DNA from: Actinoplanes italicus
GTDB taxonomy: Bacteria > Actinomycetota > Actinomycetes > Mycobacteriales > Micromonosporaceae
Assembly: GCF_003001815.1 (NCBI RefSeq)
Contig: NZ_PVMZ01000003.1
Location: 372,001-436,000 of the forward strand
DNA length: 64,000 bases
Reading direction: 5' to 3'
Under the pieces are notes generated by a model. That model was given only the letters and a program-made list of their open reading frames with translations. It did not search any database and had not been told where the DNA came from. Positions within the stretch are counted from its first letter, which is position 1; every line of letters begins with the position of its first letter. Shown here piece by piece: positions 57,299 to 64,000 of this stretch. The position numbers and the translations under genes are program-made.

Positions 57299-58333
57299 AT
57301 GGGGACGTTATATCGAACACGCGCCCAGCTGCGAGACATCGGCGCCCTGGCAGCCGCCACGCTTGCGGTCGGCGCGTCCTTCGGAGCCATCACCATCGCG
57401 TACGGGCTACCCGCCTGGGTTCCGGTCATGATGTCGGTGCTGGTCTTCGCCGGGGGCGCCCAGTTCCTGGCCGTGGGCCTGCTGGCGGCCGGCAACCCGA
57501 TCGCGGCCGTCCTGGCCGGCCTGCTGCTCAACGCCCGCCACCTGCCGTTCGGCCTGGCGGTCGCCGACACCATCGGCCCCCGCTGGCGCGACCGCCTGAT
57601 CGGCAGCCACATCATGACCGACGAGACGGTGGCCTTCGCCCTGGCCGAATCCGACCCGGCCGCGCGCCGCAAAATCTACTGGACGGTCGGCGCCACCCTC
57701 TTCGTGACGTGGAACACCGGCGTGATCCTGGGTGTCCTGCTGGGTGGCGCCACCGGCGACCCGAACGCCCTAGGCTTGGACGCCGCCTTCCCGGCCGGCC
57801 TGATAGCCCTGATCCTGCCGTCCCTACGCGACCGCGAAACCCGCCTGGCAGCCTTGACCGGCGCGGCCGTGGCCGTCCTCCTGACCCCGATCCTGCCGGC
57901 CGGCCTGCCGGTGATGTGCGCCCTCCTGGGCCTGGCCGTCCTCTTCCGCCCCGGCCGCCGCCGCAACGCACCCCCGCCCCCAGCTCCAGGACCTGCAGCC
58001 CCAGAGCTCGCAGCTCGAGAGCCCGCAGCTTCAGGAACCGCAGCTTCAGGAACCGCTGGTCCGGGAGCCGCAGGTCCAGGAACCGCGGGTCCAGGTACCG
58101 CAGCTTCAGAGGCCGCAGCTTCAGAGGCCGCAGCTTCAGAGGCCGTAGTTCCAGGTACCGCAGCTTCAGAGGCCGCAGCTTCGGGCACCGCAGCTCCGGG
58201 CACCGCCGCTTCGGGCACCGCAGCTTCGGGCACCGCAGCTTCAGAGCCCGTAGCCCCACCCGCTGCTGCTGCTGACCGGCCGGTGCATCTGGCCGAGCGC
58301 GGCGGCTGTGTCTCTGAGGGGAAACGCCGATGA
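57299..58333 (+). CDS. azlC: AzlC-family branched-chain amino acid exporter subunit with repeat tail
   Basis: 344 aa from ATG 57299; usual AzlC proteins have about 230-240. Residues 1-220 are the exporter: FGAITIAYGLPAWVPVMMSV, FAGGAQFLAVGLLAAG, LNARHLPFGLAVAD, SHIMTDETVAFAL, with several membrane helices. The remaining about 120 residues are a tail of Ala/Ser/Gly/Thr pentads such as AASGT, AASEA and AGPGT, probably disordered in the cytoplasm. Works with AzlD (58330), with which it overlaps by 4 bases. Confidence 0.9.
   Translation: MGTLYRTRAQLRDIGALAAATLAVGASFGAITIAYGLPAWVPVMMSVLVFAGGAQFLAVGLLAAGNPIAAVLAGLLLNARHLPFGLAVADTIGPRWRDRLIGSHIMTDETVAFALAESDPAARRKIYWTVGATLFVTWNTGVILGVLLGGATGDPNALGLDAAFPAGLIALILPSLRDRETRLAALTGAAVAVLLTPILPAGLPVMCALLGLAVLFRPGRRRNAPPPPAPGPAAPELAAREPAASGTAASGTAGPGAAGPGTAGPGTAASEAAASEAAASEAVVPGTAASEAAASGTAAPGTAASGTAASGTAASEPVAPPAAAADRPVHLAERGGCVSEGKRR
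57978..58256 (+). repeat. 15-bp tandem array in the azlC 3' end
   Basis: Units like GAGGCCGCAGCTTCA and GGCACCGCAGCTTCG follow each other through most of this stretch, encoding pentapeptides. The array also leaves the other strand open, which creates false genes there. Confidence 0.85.
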
Positions 58334-58635
58334 TCGCCGCGATCCTGGTGCTGGCCGCCGGAACCTACGCGTTCCGCCTCAGCGGAGTGCTGCTCCGTGA
58401 CCGCCTGGAACTCTCGGCCTCGCTGCAGCGCCTGCTGCCGATCTCGGCCGCCGCACTGCTGGCCGCGCTCGCTGCCACCGCTGCGCTGATGGCCGGAAGC
58501 GAGTTCGCCGGCTTCGCCCGCCCCGCGGGAGTCCTGGTCGGCGCCCTGCTGGCCTGGAGAAAGGCGCCATTCGTAGTGGTGGTGATCGCCGCAGCCGCCG
58601 TGACCGCCCTACTACGCCTGGCCGGCCTCGAATAG
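58330..58635 (+). CDS. azlD: AzlD-family transporter subunit
   Basis: 101 aa from ATG 58330. Four hydrophobic segments, start AAILVLAAGTYAFRLSGVLL and LLPISAAALLAALAATAAL typical of AzlD. Forms the small subunit of the AzlCD amino acid exporter. Confidence 0.9.
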   Translation: MIAAILVLAAGTYAFRLSGVLLRDRLELSASLQRLLPISAAALLAALAATAALMAGSEFAGFARPAGVLVGALLAWRKAPFVVVVIAAAAVTALLRLAGLE

Positions 58636-59140
58636 CCACCCCAGCACTGCTGCCTCCGCTCGCTTCACGCCGCGGTGACCATCACGTCCAGTCTCCGACA
58701 GATCTCGTGAGGTTGCGGCTGCCCAGGCGGCGCAACCTCACAAGGTCGTGGCGGCGGGCGGCGGGCGGCGGGCGGCGGCGCGGCGGGCGGCGGCGCGGGG
58801 CGGCCGCGATGGCGGTGCGGCAAGTCTGCGGTGGTCGTCGCGTCGGGCGTGAAGCAGATCTTGTGGGGTTGCGGCTGCCGGAACGGCGCAACCTCGCAAG
58901 ATCGTGGCGGAGCGCGGCGGGCGGAGCGCGGCGGGCGGCGGTGCGGGGCGGCCGCGATGGCGGTGCGGCAAGTCTGTGGTGGTCGTCGCGTCGGGCGTGA
59001 AGCAGATCTTGTGGGGTTGCGGCTGCCGGAACGGCGCAACCTCGCAAGATCGTGGCGGCGGGCGGCGGGCGGCGGGCGGCGGCCACCGTGGCCGCGGCGG
59101 GCGGCCACCGTGGGCACGGAGGATGGGCGCGGGGCAGGGG
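58636..59140. repeat. Three-copy hairpin repeat region, extremely GC-rich
   Basis: No gene is seen in these 505 bases. Three long hairpins occur at 58701-58747, 58857-58903 and 59005-59051, each with arms like GAGGTTGCG/CGCAACCTC, a 13-base loop and ends matching GATCTTG/CAAGATC. Copies two and three sit in a 148-base direct repeat (about 116 identical bases from 58795 and 58943, one mismatch noticed). GGC/GGCGGGC runs lie between. The region separates convergent azlD and the DUF3043 gene. Confidence 0.8.
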
Positions 59141-59764
59141 TCAGACGGAGGCGCCCAGGTCGACCTTCGGCTTGGGGACCCGCATCCGGCGGAACGTGAG
59201 ACCGCGCATGATGCCGTAGAAGTAAAGCCCGCCCAGCCGCTGCGTGGTCTCCGGAAAACGAGCCCGGACCAGCTTCTTGATGCGCCGGCTGATGAGGATG
59301 CTGTCGATCAGCACGGCGAGCGCCAGCGCGGCCCACAGCAGGTTGCTGGCGAGCTGCACGGCCGGGATCGCGATCGACGAGCCGATCAGCACAATCACCG
59401 CGCCGGCGATGAAGTAGGACCCGGCGGTGCGGCGGGAGTCGACGATGTCGCGGACCAGCGACCGCTCCGGGCCCCGGTCACGGGCGAGCAGGTAGCGCTC
59501 GTCACCGTTGCGCATGCCCTCGGACGCCTCGAGCCGCTCGGCCCGCTGCCGCTCGCGCAGCTGCTTGTAGGCCTCCTTGCGGCTGGCCGGCGCCGGATCC
59601 TGGACGCGGCGGCCCTGGACGGTCCGTTTCGGGGTGACCACGCCCAGCTCTTTCTTGCTGGGGGTGTAGCCCTTGCGGGTGGGCACGGCGGATTCCGGCT
59701 CGGCCACCGAGGCGGTCGCGTCGGCTACGAGGTCGGTGCTCTTACGGCGAAACAGCGGGGACAC
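59141..59764 (-). CDS. DUF3043 membrane protein
   Basis: 207 aa from GTG or ATG near 59764. N-terminal charged part with KGYTPSKKELGVVTPKR, then RQRAERLEASEGMRNGDERYLLARDRGPE, the usual DUF3043 block, followed by two membrane helices (SYFIAGAVIVLIGSSIAI; LLWAALALAVLIDSILI). Conserved across actinobacteria, function unknown. Confidence 0.88.
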   Translation of the reverse strand: MSPLFRRKSTDLVADATASVAEPESAVPTRKGYTPSKKELGVVTPKRTVQGRRVQDPAPASRKEAYKQLRERQRAERLEASEGMRNGDERYLLARDRGPERSLVRDIVDSRRTAGSYFIAGAVIVLIGSSIAIPAVQLASNLLWAALALAVLIDSILISRRIKKLVRARFPETTQRLGGLYFYGIMRGLTFRRMRVPKPKVDLGASV

Positions 59765-59781
59765 CCCAGAAGCGTAGCCAA

Positions 59782-59810
59782 ACGGCGCGGTGTGTTACAC
59801 ACCGCGCCGT
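59782..59810 (-). terminator. Terminator of murA
   Basis: ACGGCGCGGTGTG (59782-59794), loop TTA, then the exact complement to 59810. It lies 22 bases past the murA stop. A stable 13-base stem without a long T-run, as often in actinobacteria. Confidence 0.75.
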
Positions 59811-59831
59811 CGATCGTGACAAAAACCCTGA

Positions 59832-61187
59832 TCAGGGCCGCTCGACGTGAGCGCCGAGAGCGGCCAGCTTGGCCTCGAAATCTTCGTAGCCCCGCTTGAT
59901 CAGGTCGACGCCGTACACCCGTGAGGTGCCCTCGGCGGCCAGGGCCGCGATGAGGTGCGCGAACCCGGCCCGCAGGTCGGGGATGCGCAGATCGGCCGCG
60001 TGCAGCTTGGACGGGCCGGCGATGACCGCGGAGTGCATGAAGTTGCGGCGGCCGAAACGGCACGGGGTGCCGCCGAGGCAGTCCCGGTAGACCTGGATGG
60101 TGGCGCCCATCGAGTTGAGCGCCTCGGTGTATCCGAGCCGCTGCTCGTACACCGTCTCGTGCATGATCGAAATGCCCCGGGCCTGGGTGAGCGCGACGAC
60201 GAGCGGCTGCTGCCAGTCGGTCATGAAGCCGGGGTGCACATCGGTCTCCAGCGCGACGGCCTTCAGCTCGCCGCCCGGGTGCCAGAACTTGATGCCACCC
60301 TCGGCGCCGGTCACACCGTCGCGGGCCACCCGGTCGTCAGTGATCTTCAGCTCACCGCCGATGGACCGGAAGACGTTCAGGAACGTCATCATGTCGGCCT
60401 GGCGGGCACCGACCACCTCGATCTCGCCACGGGTGGCGAGCGCGGCGGCGGCCCAGCTGGCGGCCTCGATGCGGTCCGGGATCGGCTTGTGCTCGTAGCC
60501 GTACAGCCGGGGGACGCCCTGGATCTCGATGACCCGGTCGGTGTGCACCGTGATGATGGCGCCCATCTTCTGCAGGATGCAGATCAGGTCCATGATCTCG
60601 GGCTCGATGGCGGCGTTGCGCAGCTCGGTGACGCCCTCGGCGCGGACCGCGGTGAGCAGCACCTGCTCGGTGGCGCCGACGCTCGGGTACGGGAGTTCCA
60701 GCTTGGCGCCGTGCAGACCGTTCGGGGCGCTCAGGTGCATGCCCTCGGGGGTCTTGTCGACGACCGCGCCGAACTCGCGCAGCGCCCTGATGTGGAAGTC
60801 GATGGGCCGCGGGCCGATGTGGCAGCCGCCCAGGTCCGGGATGAACGCGTGACCGAGCCGGTGCAGCAGCGGGCCGCAGAGCAGGATCGGGATCCGGCTC
60901 GAGCCCGCGTGCACGTTGATCTGGTCGGTGCTGGCGCTCTCCACATTGGTGGGGTCCATCACCAGCTCACCGTCTTCGGCGCCGGCGGAGACCTTCACCC
61001 CGTGCAGCTCGAGGAGTCCGCTGACCACCTCGACGTCCCGGATACGCGGGACGTCGTAGAGGCGGCTCGGGGACTCACCGAGCAGGGCGGCCACCATGGC
61101 CTTCGAGACGAGATTCTTGGCGCCACGGACCCGGATCTGCCCCTGCAGCGGCGTGCCACCGTGCACGACCAGGACATCTTCGGTCAA
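59832..61187 (-). CDS. murA: UDP-N-acetylglucosamine 1-carboxyvinyltransferase
   Basis: 451 aa when started at TTG 61187, which follows GGAGGTTACG; the longer frame upstream has no conserved sequence. LVVHGGTPLQGQIRVRGAKN (Lys24-Asn25) and GGCHIGPRPIDFH with the active-site Cys122 are present, as are the repeated EPT-fold motifs to the end (AHLIAALAAEGTSRVYGVDLI). It adds enolpyruvate from PEP to UDP-GlcNAc, the first committed step of peptidoglycan synthesis. Cys at 122 implies fosfomycin sensitivity. Confidence 0.93.
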   Translation of the reverse strand: MTEDVLVVHGGTPLQGQIRVRGAKNLVSKAMVAALLGESPSRLYDVPRIRDVEVVSGLLELHGVKVSAGAEDGELVMDPTNVESASTDQINVHAGSSRIPILLCGPLLHRLGHAFIPDLGGCHIGPRPIDFHIRALREFGAVVDKTPEGMHLSAPNGLHGAKLELPYPSVGATEQVLLTAVRAEGVTELRNAAIEPEIMDLICILQKMGAIITVHTDRVIEIQGVPRLYGYEHKPIPDRIEAASWAAAALATRGEIEVVGARQADMMTFLNVFRSIGGELKITDDRVARDGVTGAEGGIKFWHPGGELKAVALETDVHPGFMTDWQQPLVVALTQARGISIMHETVYEQRLGYTEALNSMGATIQVYRDCLGGTPCRFGRRNFMHSAVIAGPSKLHAADLRIPDLRAGFAHLIAALAAEGTSRVYGVDLIKRGYEDFEAKLAALGAHVERP

Positions 61188-61355
61188 CGTAACCTCCAGC
61201 CGGCGGGCGCGCAGGCGCCCGAGATCGAGTAGGCAGAGCGCGGGCGGGGGTACCCGATTCTGCAACCGGGGAAGCATAGCGCTGAGTGACAACCACGGCA
61301 GCCGTGGCGAGCATCGAAACGCCGCTCAAATGCTGTTGGGTAAGACAGACTTAAA

Positions 61356-61378
61356 GAATCCACCTTATGGATGGATTC
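61356..61378 (-). terminator. Terminator of nadA
   Basis: GAATCCA (61356-61362) and TGGATTC (61372-61378) form a hairpin; on the minus strand TTTAAGTCTGTCTT follows. It is 17 bases past the nadA stop in an AT-rich patch. Confidence 0.6.
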
Positions 61379-61394
61379 ATTTGACTACCCACCG

Positions 61395-62573
61395 TCACGG
61401 AAGGGCGAGCATCTGGTCGAGAGCGACCCGAGCCTCGCGTGCCGTCTTCTCGTCGACCGTGATCACGTTCGGGACGCGACCGGCCACCAGCTCCTCGAGA
61501 GTCCACACCAGGTGGGGGAGGTCGATCCGGTTCATGGTGGAGCAGTAGCAGACCGCCCGGTCGAGGAACATGATCTGCTTGTCCGGGTGGGCGAGCGCGA
61601 GACGGCGTACCAGATTGAGCTCGGTGCCCACCGCCCACGCCGAACCGGCCGGCGCCGCGTCCAGGGCCTTGATGATGTACTCGGTCGAGCCGACGTAGTC
61701 GGCGGCGCGCACCACGTCGTGCCGGCACTCGGGGTGGACCAGCACGTTGACGCCGGGGACGCGCTCGCGGACCTCACGGACGCTGTCGATGGTGAACCGG
61801 CCGTGCACCGAGCAGTGGCCGCGCCACAGGATCATCCTGGCGTTGATCAGCTGCTCGTCGGTGAGGCCGCCCTGGGGCTTGTGCGGGTCGTAGAGGACGC
61901 AGTCGTCGAGGTCGAAACCCATCTCGAGTACGGCGGTGTTGCGGCCGAGGTGCTGGTCGGGCAGGAAGAACACCTTCGAGCCCTGCTCGAACGACCAGTC
62001 GAGAGCCCGCTTGGCGTTCGACGAGGTGCAGACCACACCGTTGTTGCGCCCGACGAAGCCCTTGATGTCGGCGGACGAGTTCATGTACGTCACCGGCACG
62101 ATCTGGTCGGTGATGCCGAGGTCCTCGAAGTGCTCCCAGGCCGTCTCGACCTGCCCGAGCACGGCCATGTCGGCCATCGAGCAGCCGGCCGCCAGGTCCG
62201 GCAGGATCACGCGCTGCCCTGTACCGGTCAGGATGTCCGCACTCTCGGCCATGAAGTGCACGCCGCAGAACACGATGAACTCGGCGTCCGGCCGGGCCGC
62301 GGCCTGCTGCGCGAGCTTGAAGGAGTCACCGGTGACGTCGGCGAACTGGATGACCTCGTCACGCTGGTAGTGATGTCCCAGGACGAACACGCGGTCGCCG
62401 AGCGCGGCTTTCGCGGCGGTGGCGCGGGCCACCAGATCGGGGTCGCTGGGTGCGGGCAGATCGCCGGGGCAGTCCACCCCGCGCTCGCTCGCCGGATCGG
62501 TGCCCTTGCCGAGCAGGAGCAGGGCCAGCGGGGTGTTCGAGGGTTCGGTCCAGGTCGACGTCACGTCAGTCAT
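61395..62573 (-). CDS. nadA: Quinolinate synthase
   Basis: 392 aa from ATG 62573; the frame stays open further up, but that part is opposite the glycerate kinase gene. NadA motifs: VFVLGHHYQRDEVIQFAD, FCGVHFMAESADIL, NGVVCTSSNAKRAL, HPECRHDVV and CYCSTMNRIDLPHL, supplying the three Cys of the [4Fe-4S] cluster. It condenses iminoaspartate with DHAP to make quinolinate for NAD. No nadB or nadC is adjacent. Confidence 0.95.
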   Translation of the reverse strand: MTDVTSTWTEPSNTPLALLLLGKGTDPASERGVDCPGDLPAPSDPDLVARATAAKAALGDRVFVLGHHYQRDEVIQFADVTGDSFKLAQQAAARPDAEFIVFCGVHFMAESADILTGTGQRVILPDLAAGCSMADMAVLGQVETAWEHFEDLGITDQIVPVTYMNSSADIKGFVGRNNGVVCTSSNAKRALDWSFEQGSKVFFLPDQHLGRNTAVLEMGFDLDDCVLYDPHKPQGGLTDEQLINARMILWRGHCSVHGRFTIDSVREVRERVPGVNVLVHPECRHDVVRAADYVGSTEYIIKALDAAPAGSAWAVGTELNLVRRLALAHPDKQIMFLDRAVCYCSTMNRIDLPHLVWTLEELVAGRVPNVITVDEKTAREARVALDQMLALP

Positions 62574-62633
62574 GTTCGCACAGCGGATGGGACGGTAGCT
62601 GCGCGTGGATGAGTGTGCTGCCACACTCGCGGG

Positions 62634-63740
62634 GTGCGCGTACTGATCTGTCCGGACAAGTTCGCCGGCACCCTCTCCGCCCCCGAAGTCGCCCGAGCCG
62701 TCGCCGACGGCTGGTCCGCTCCCGGTGACGTCCTCGTCCAGCGCCCGCTCGCCGACGGCGGCCCCGGTTTCGTCGAGGTGCTGGCCACCGCCCTCGACGG
62801 CCGGCGCATCCCGGTCGACACGGTCGATCCACTGGGCCGTCCCGCCCGCGGCGAGATCCTGCTGGCCGGTGGCGTCGCCTATGTCGAGAGCGCCCAGGCG
62901 TGCGGGCTCCACCTGCTGACGCCCGAGGAGAGAGACCCCAGGACCACCACGTCGTACGGCCTGGGCCTGCTGATCGCCGCGGCGGTGGAGTCCGGCGCGG
63001 CCGAGATCGTCGTGGGGCTCGGCGGCTCGGCGGTCAACGACGCCGGCGCCGGGATGCTGGCCGCTCTCGGCGCAGCCCCGCTGGACGTGGCCGGTTACGC
63101 CCTGCCGTACGGCGGAGCGGCCCTGGGCGCCGCGGTCTCGCTGGACGGAGTCCCGCAGCTGCGCCAGGCCCGCCTGGTCGCGGCGACCGACGTCGACAAC
63201 CCGCTGACCGGCCTGCACGGCGCCAGCAACGTCTTCGGCCCGCAGAAGGGCGCCTCCCGCGAGGACGTACTGCTGCTGGACGCAGCGCTGGAGCACTTCT
63301 CCGGTGTTCTGGAACGGGCCTTCGACGTCAAGGACCTGGCCGTGCAGCCGGGCGGGGGAGCGGCCGGCGGCATCGGTGCCGCGCTGATCGCGCTCGGTGG
63401 CCGGGTGACCTCGGGTATCAACCTGGTCACGAATCTGATCGGCCTGGACGCCGAACTCGACGCCGCCGACCTGGTGATCACCGGTGAGGGCTCGTTCGAC
63501 CACCAGTCGCTGCGCGGCAAGGTGGTGGCCGGGATCGCAGCCGGTGCCCGGGACCGTGGCCTGCCCTGCGTGGTGCTGGCCGGGCGCAACGAGACCGGTC
63601 AGCGTGAGGCCTCGGCCGCCGGGGTGACCGAGACGCACACTCTCGTGGAGCATTTCGGCAATGTCGAGACGGCTCTCGCTGAACCGGCCCGTGGCCTGCG
63701 TGAACTCGCCGCCCGGCTCGCCGGCCAGTGGAGCAGGTAG
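62634..63740 (+). CDS. Glycerate kinase
   Basis: 368 aa from GTG 62634. RVLICPDKFAGTLSAPEVA, PLADGGPGFVEVL, VGLGGSAVNDAGAGML, ATDVDNPLTGLHGASNVFGPQKGA and ITGEGSFDHQSLRGK are diagnostic of glycerate kinase type 1 (GlxK/GarK). It phosphorylates glycerate with ATP. Divergent from nadA. Confidence 0.93.
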   Translation: MRVLICPDKFAGTLSAPEVARAVADGWSAPGDVLVQRPLADGGPGFVEVLATALDGRRIPVDTVDPLGRPARGEILLAGGVAYVESAQACGLHLLTPEERDPRTTTSYGLGLLIAAAVESGAAEIVVGLGGSAVNDAGAGMLAALGAAPLDVAGYALPYGGAALGAAVSLDGVPQLRQARLVAATDVDNPLTGLHGASNVFGPQKGASREDVLLLDAALEHFSGVLERAFDVKDLAVQPGGGAAGGIGAALIALGGRVTSGINLVTNLIGLDAELDAADLVITGEGSFDHQSLRGKVVAGIAAGARDRGLPCVVLAGRNETGQREASAAGVTETHTLVEHFGNVETALAEPARGLRELAARLAGQWSR

Positions 63741-63840
63741 GTAGCGGGGTGATCTGCGTTCCCCCGGATTGGGAATCGGAGGGAATGGGGTTAGCGTTGC
63801 CTGGTACGGCACATGACCGCACCTGGCAGGGAGATACCTA

Positions 63841-64000
63841 GTGACCACTGAAGCGCACACCGAGTCGACCGAGGCGACTGCCCCGTCCGGCATCAACCTC
63901 ACCGACGTCGCCGCGGTGAAGGTCAAGGCCCTGATCGAGCAGGAAGGGCGCGACGACCTGCGCCTGCGCATCGCCGTACAGCCCGGTGGCTGCTCCGGCC
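63841..64000 (+). CDS. Fe-S cluster carrier ErpA/IscA-type, N-terminal part
   Basis: GTG 63841, cut by the window edge after 53 codons. After a Thr/Glu-rich leader come [33 protein letters not shown]; the GGCSG carries the first of three cluster Cys in HesB/IscA/ErpA proteins. Probably the ErpA-like carrier that actinobacteria use for many [4Fe-4S] enzymes; NadA nearby is such an enzyme. Confidence 0.85.
   Translation, partial: MTTEAHTESTEATAPSGINLTDVAAVKVKALIEQEGRDDLRLRIAVQPGGCSG

Noticed and set aside
57612..58259. Minus-strand frames with LKLRCPKLR-like repeats
   Set aside because: They are the reverse reading of the 15-base azlC array, which stays open in several frames by repetition alone.
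62574..63971. Minus-strand extension of the nadA frame across the glycerate kinase gene
   Set aside because: NadA similarity begins at ATG 62573; the rest mirrors glycerate kinase codons.

Overview
The window is high-GC actinobacterial DNA, roughly 70% G+C, with many GTG starts and tightly overlapping genes. The chromosomal genes look most like a member of the Micromonosporaceae (Actinoplanes-like). This guess rests on gene content and protein style, not on a marker gene. Two thirds of the window, from base 1 to about 41.55 kb, is an integrated temperate siphophage whose left end lies outside the window. The rest, 41.69-64 kb, is ordinary chromosome.

Prophage early region (1-11.9 kb, all on +): YqaJ-type exonuclease and RecT annealing protein, RusA-like resolvase, an orphan C5 cytosine methyltransferase, a sigma-region-4-like regulator, a winged-helix replication initiator, a probable helicase loader, a WhiB-like regulator, two Xre regulators in tandem, and many small proteins with CxxC pairs. 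A well-formed second reading frame lies inside the methyltransferase gene. Iteron-like repeats lie inside the initiator gene, and a perfect DnaA-box sequence lies just upstream of it. Late region (12.1-34.7 kb, almost all on +): HNH nuclease, small and large terminase, SPP1-type portal, MuF-like protein, scaffold, HK97-type capsid, head-tail connectors, tail terminator, tail tube, tail chaperones with a -1 slip site (CCCTTTC), a 1063-aa tape measure protein, tail tip and fibre proteins, an M15-like endolysin, and holin or membrane proteins. Two short minus-strand genes interrupt this block like morons.

Prophage right arm (34.8-41.5 kb): a leftward operon resembling the transfer module of actinobacterial integrative conjugative elements (an FtsK/TraB-like translocase and a DUF2637/SpdB-like membrane protein), two excisionase-like HTH proteins, small regulators, and a tyrosine integrase whose promoter side faces the chromosome. 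Virion genes and an AICE-like transfer module in one element is the most interesting architectural feature of the window.

Chromosomal region: gcvT (glycine cleavage); cobS and a cobU-cobT fusion (cobalamin nucleotide loop); a small conserved protein; a site-2 protease; an aldo/keto reductase; a giant 2090-aa protein with a low-complexity N-terminal part and TPR plus WG repeats at the C-terminus; an ABC-2 exporter operon (two permeases and an ATPase); an Xre-cupin regulator divergent from azlCD with a duplicated palindromic operator between them; a DUF3043 membrane protein; murA; nadA; a glycerate kinase; and the start of an ErpA/IscA-type Fe-S carrier. Several intergenic regions here hold strong hairpins or repeated hairpin elements.
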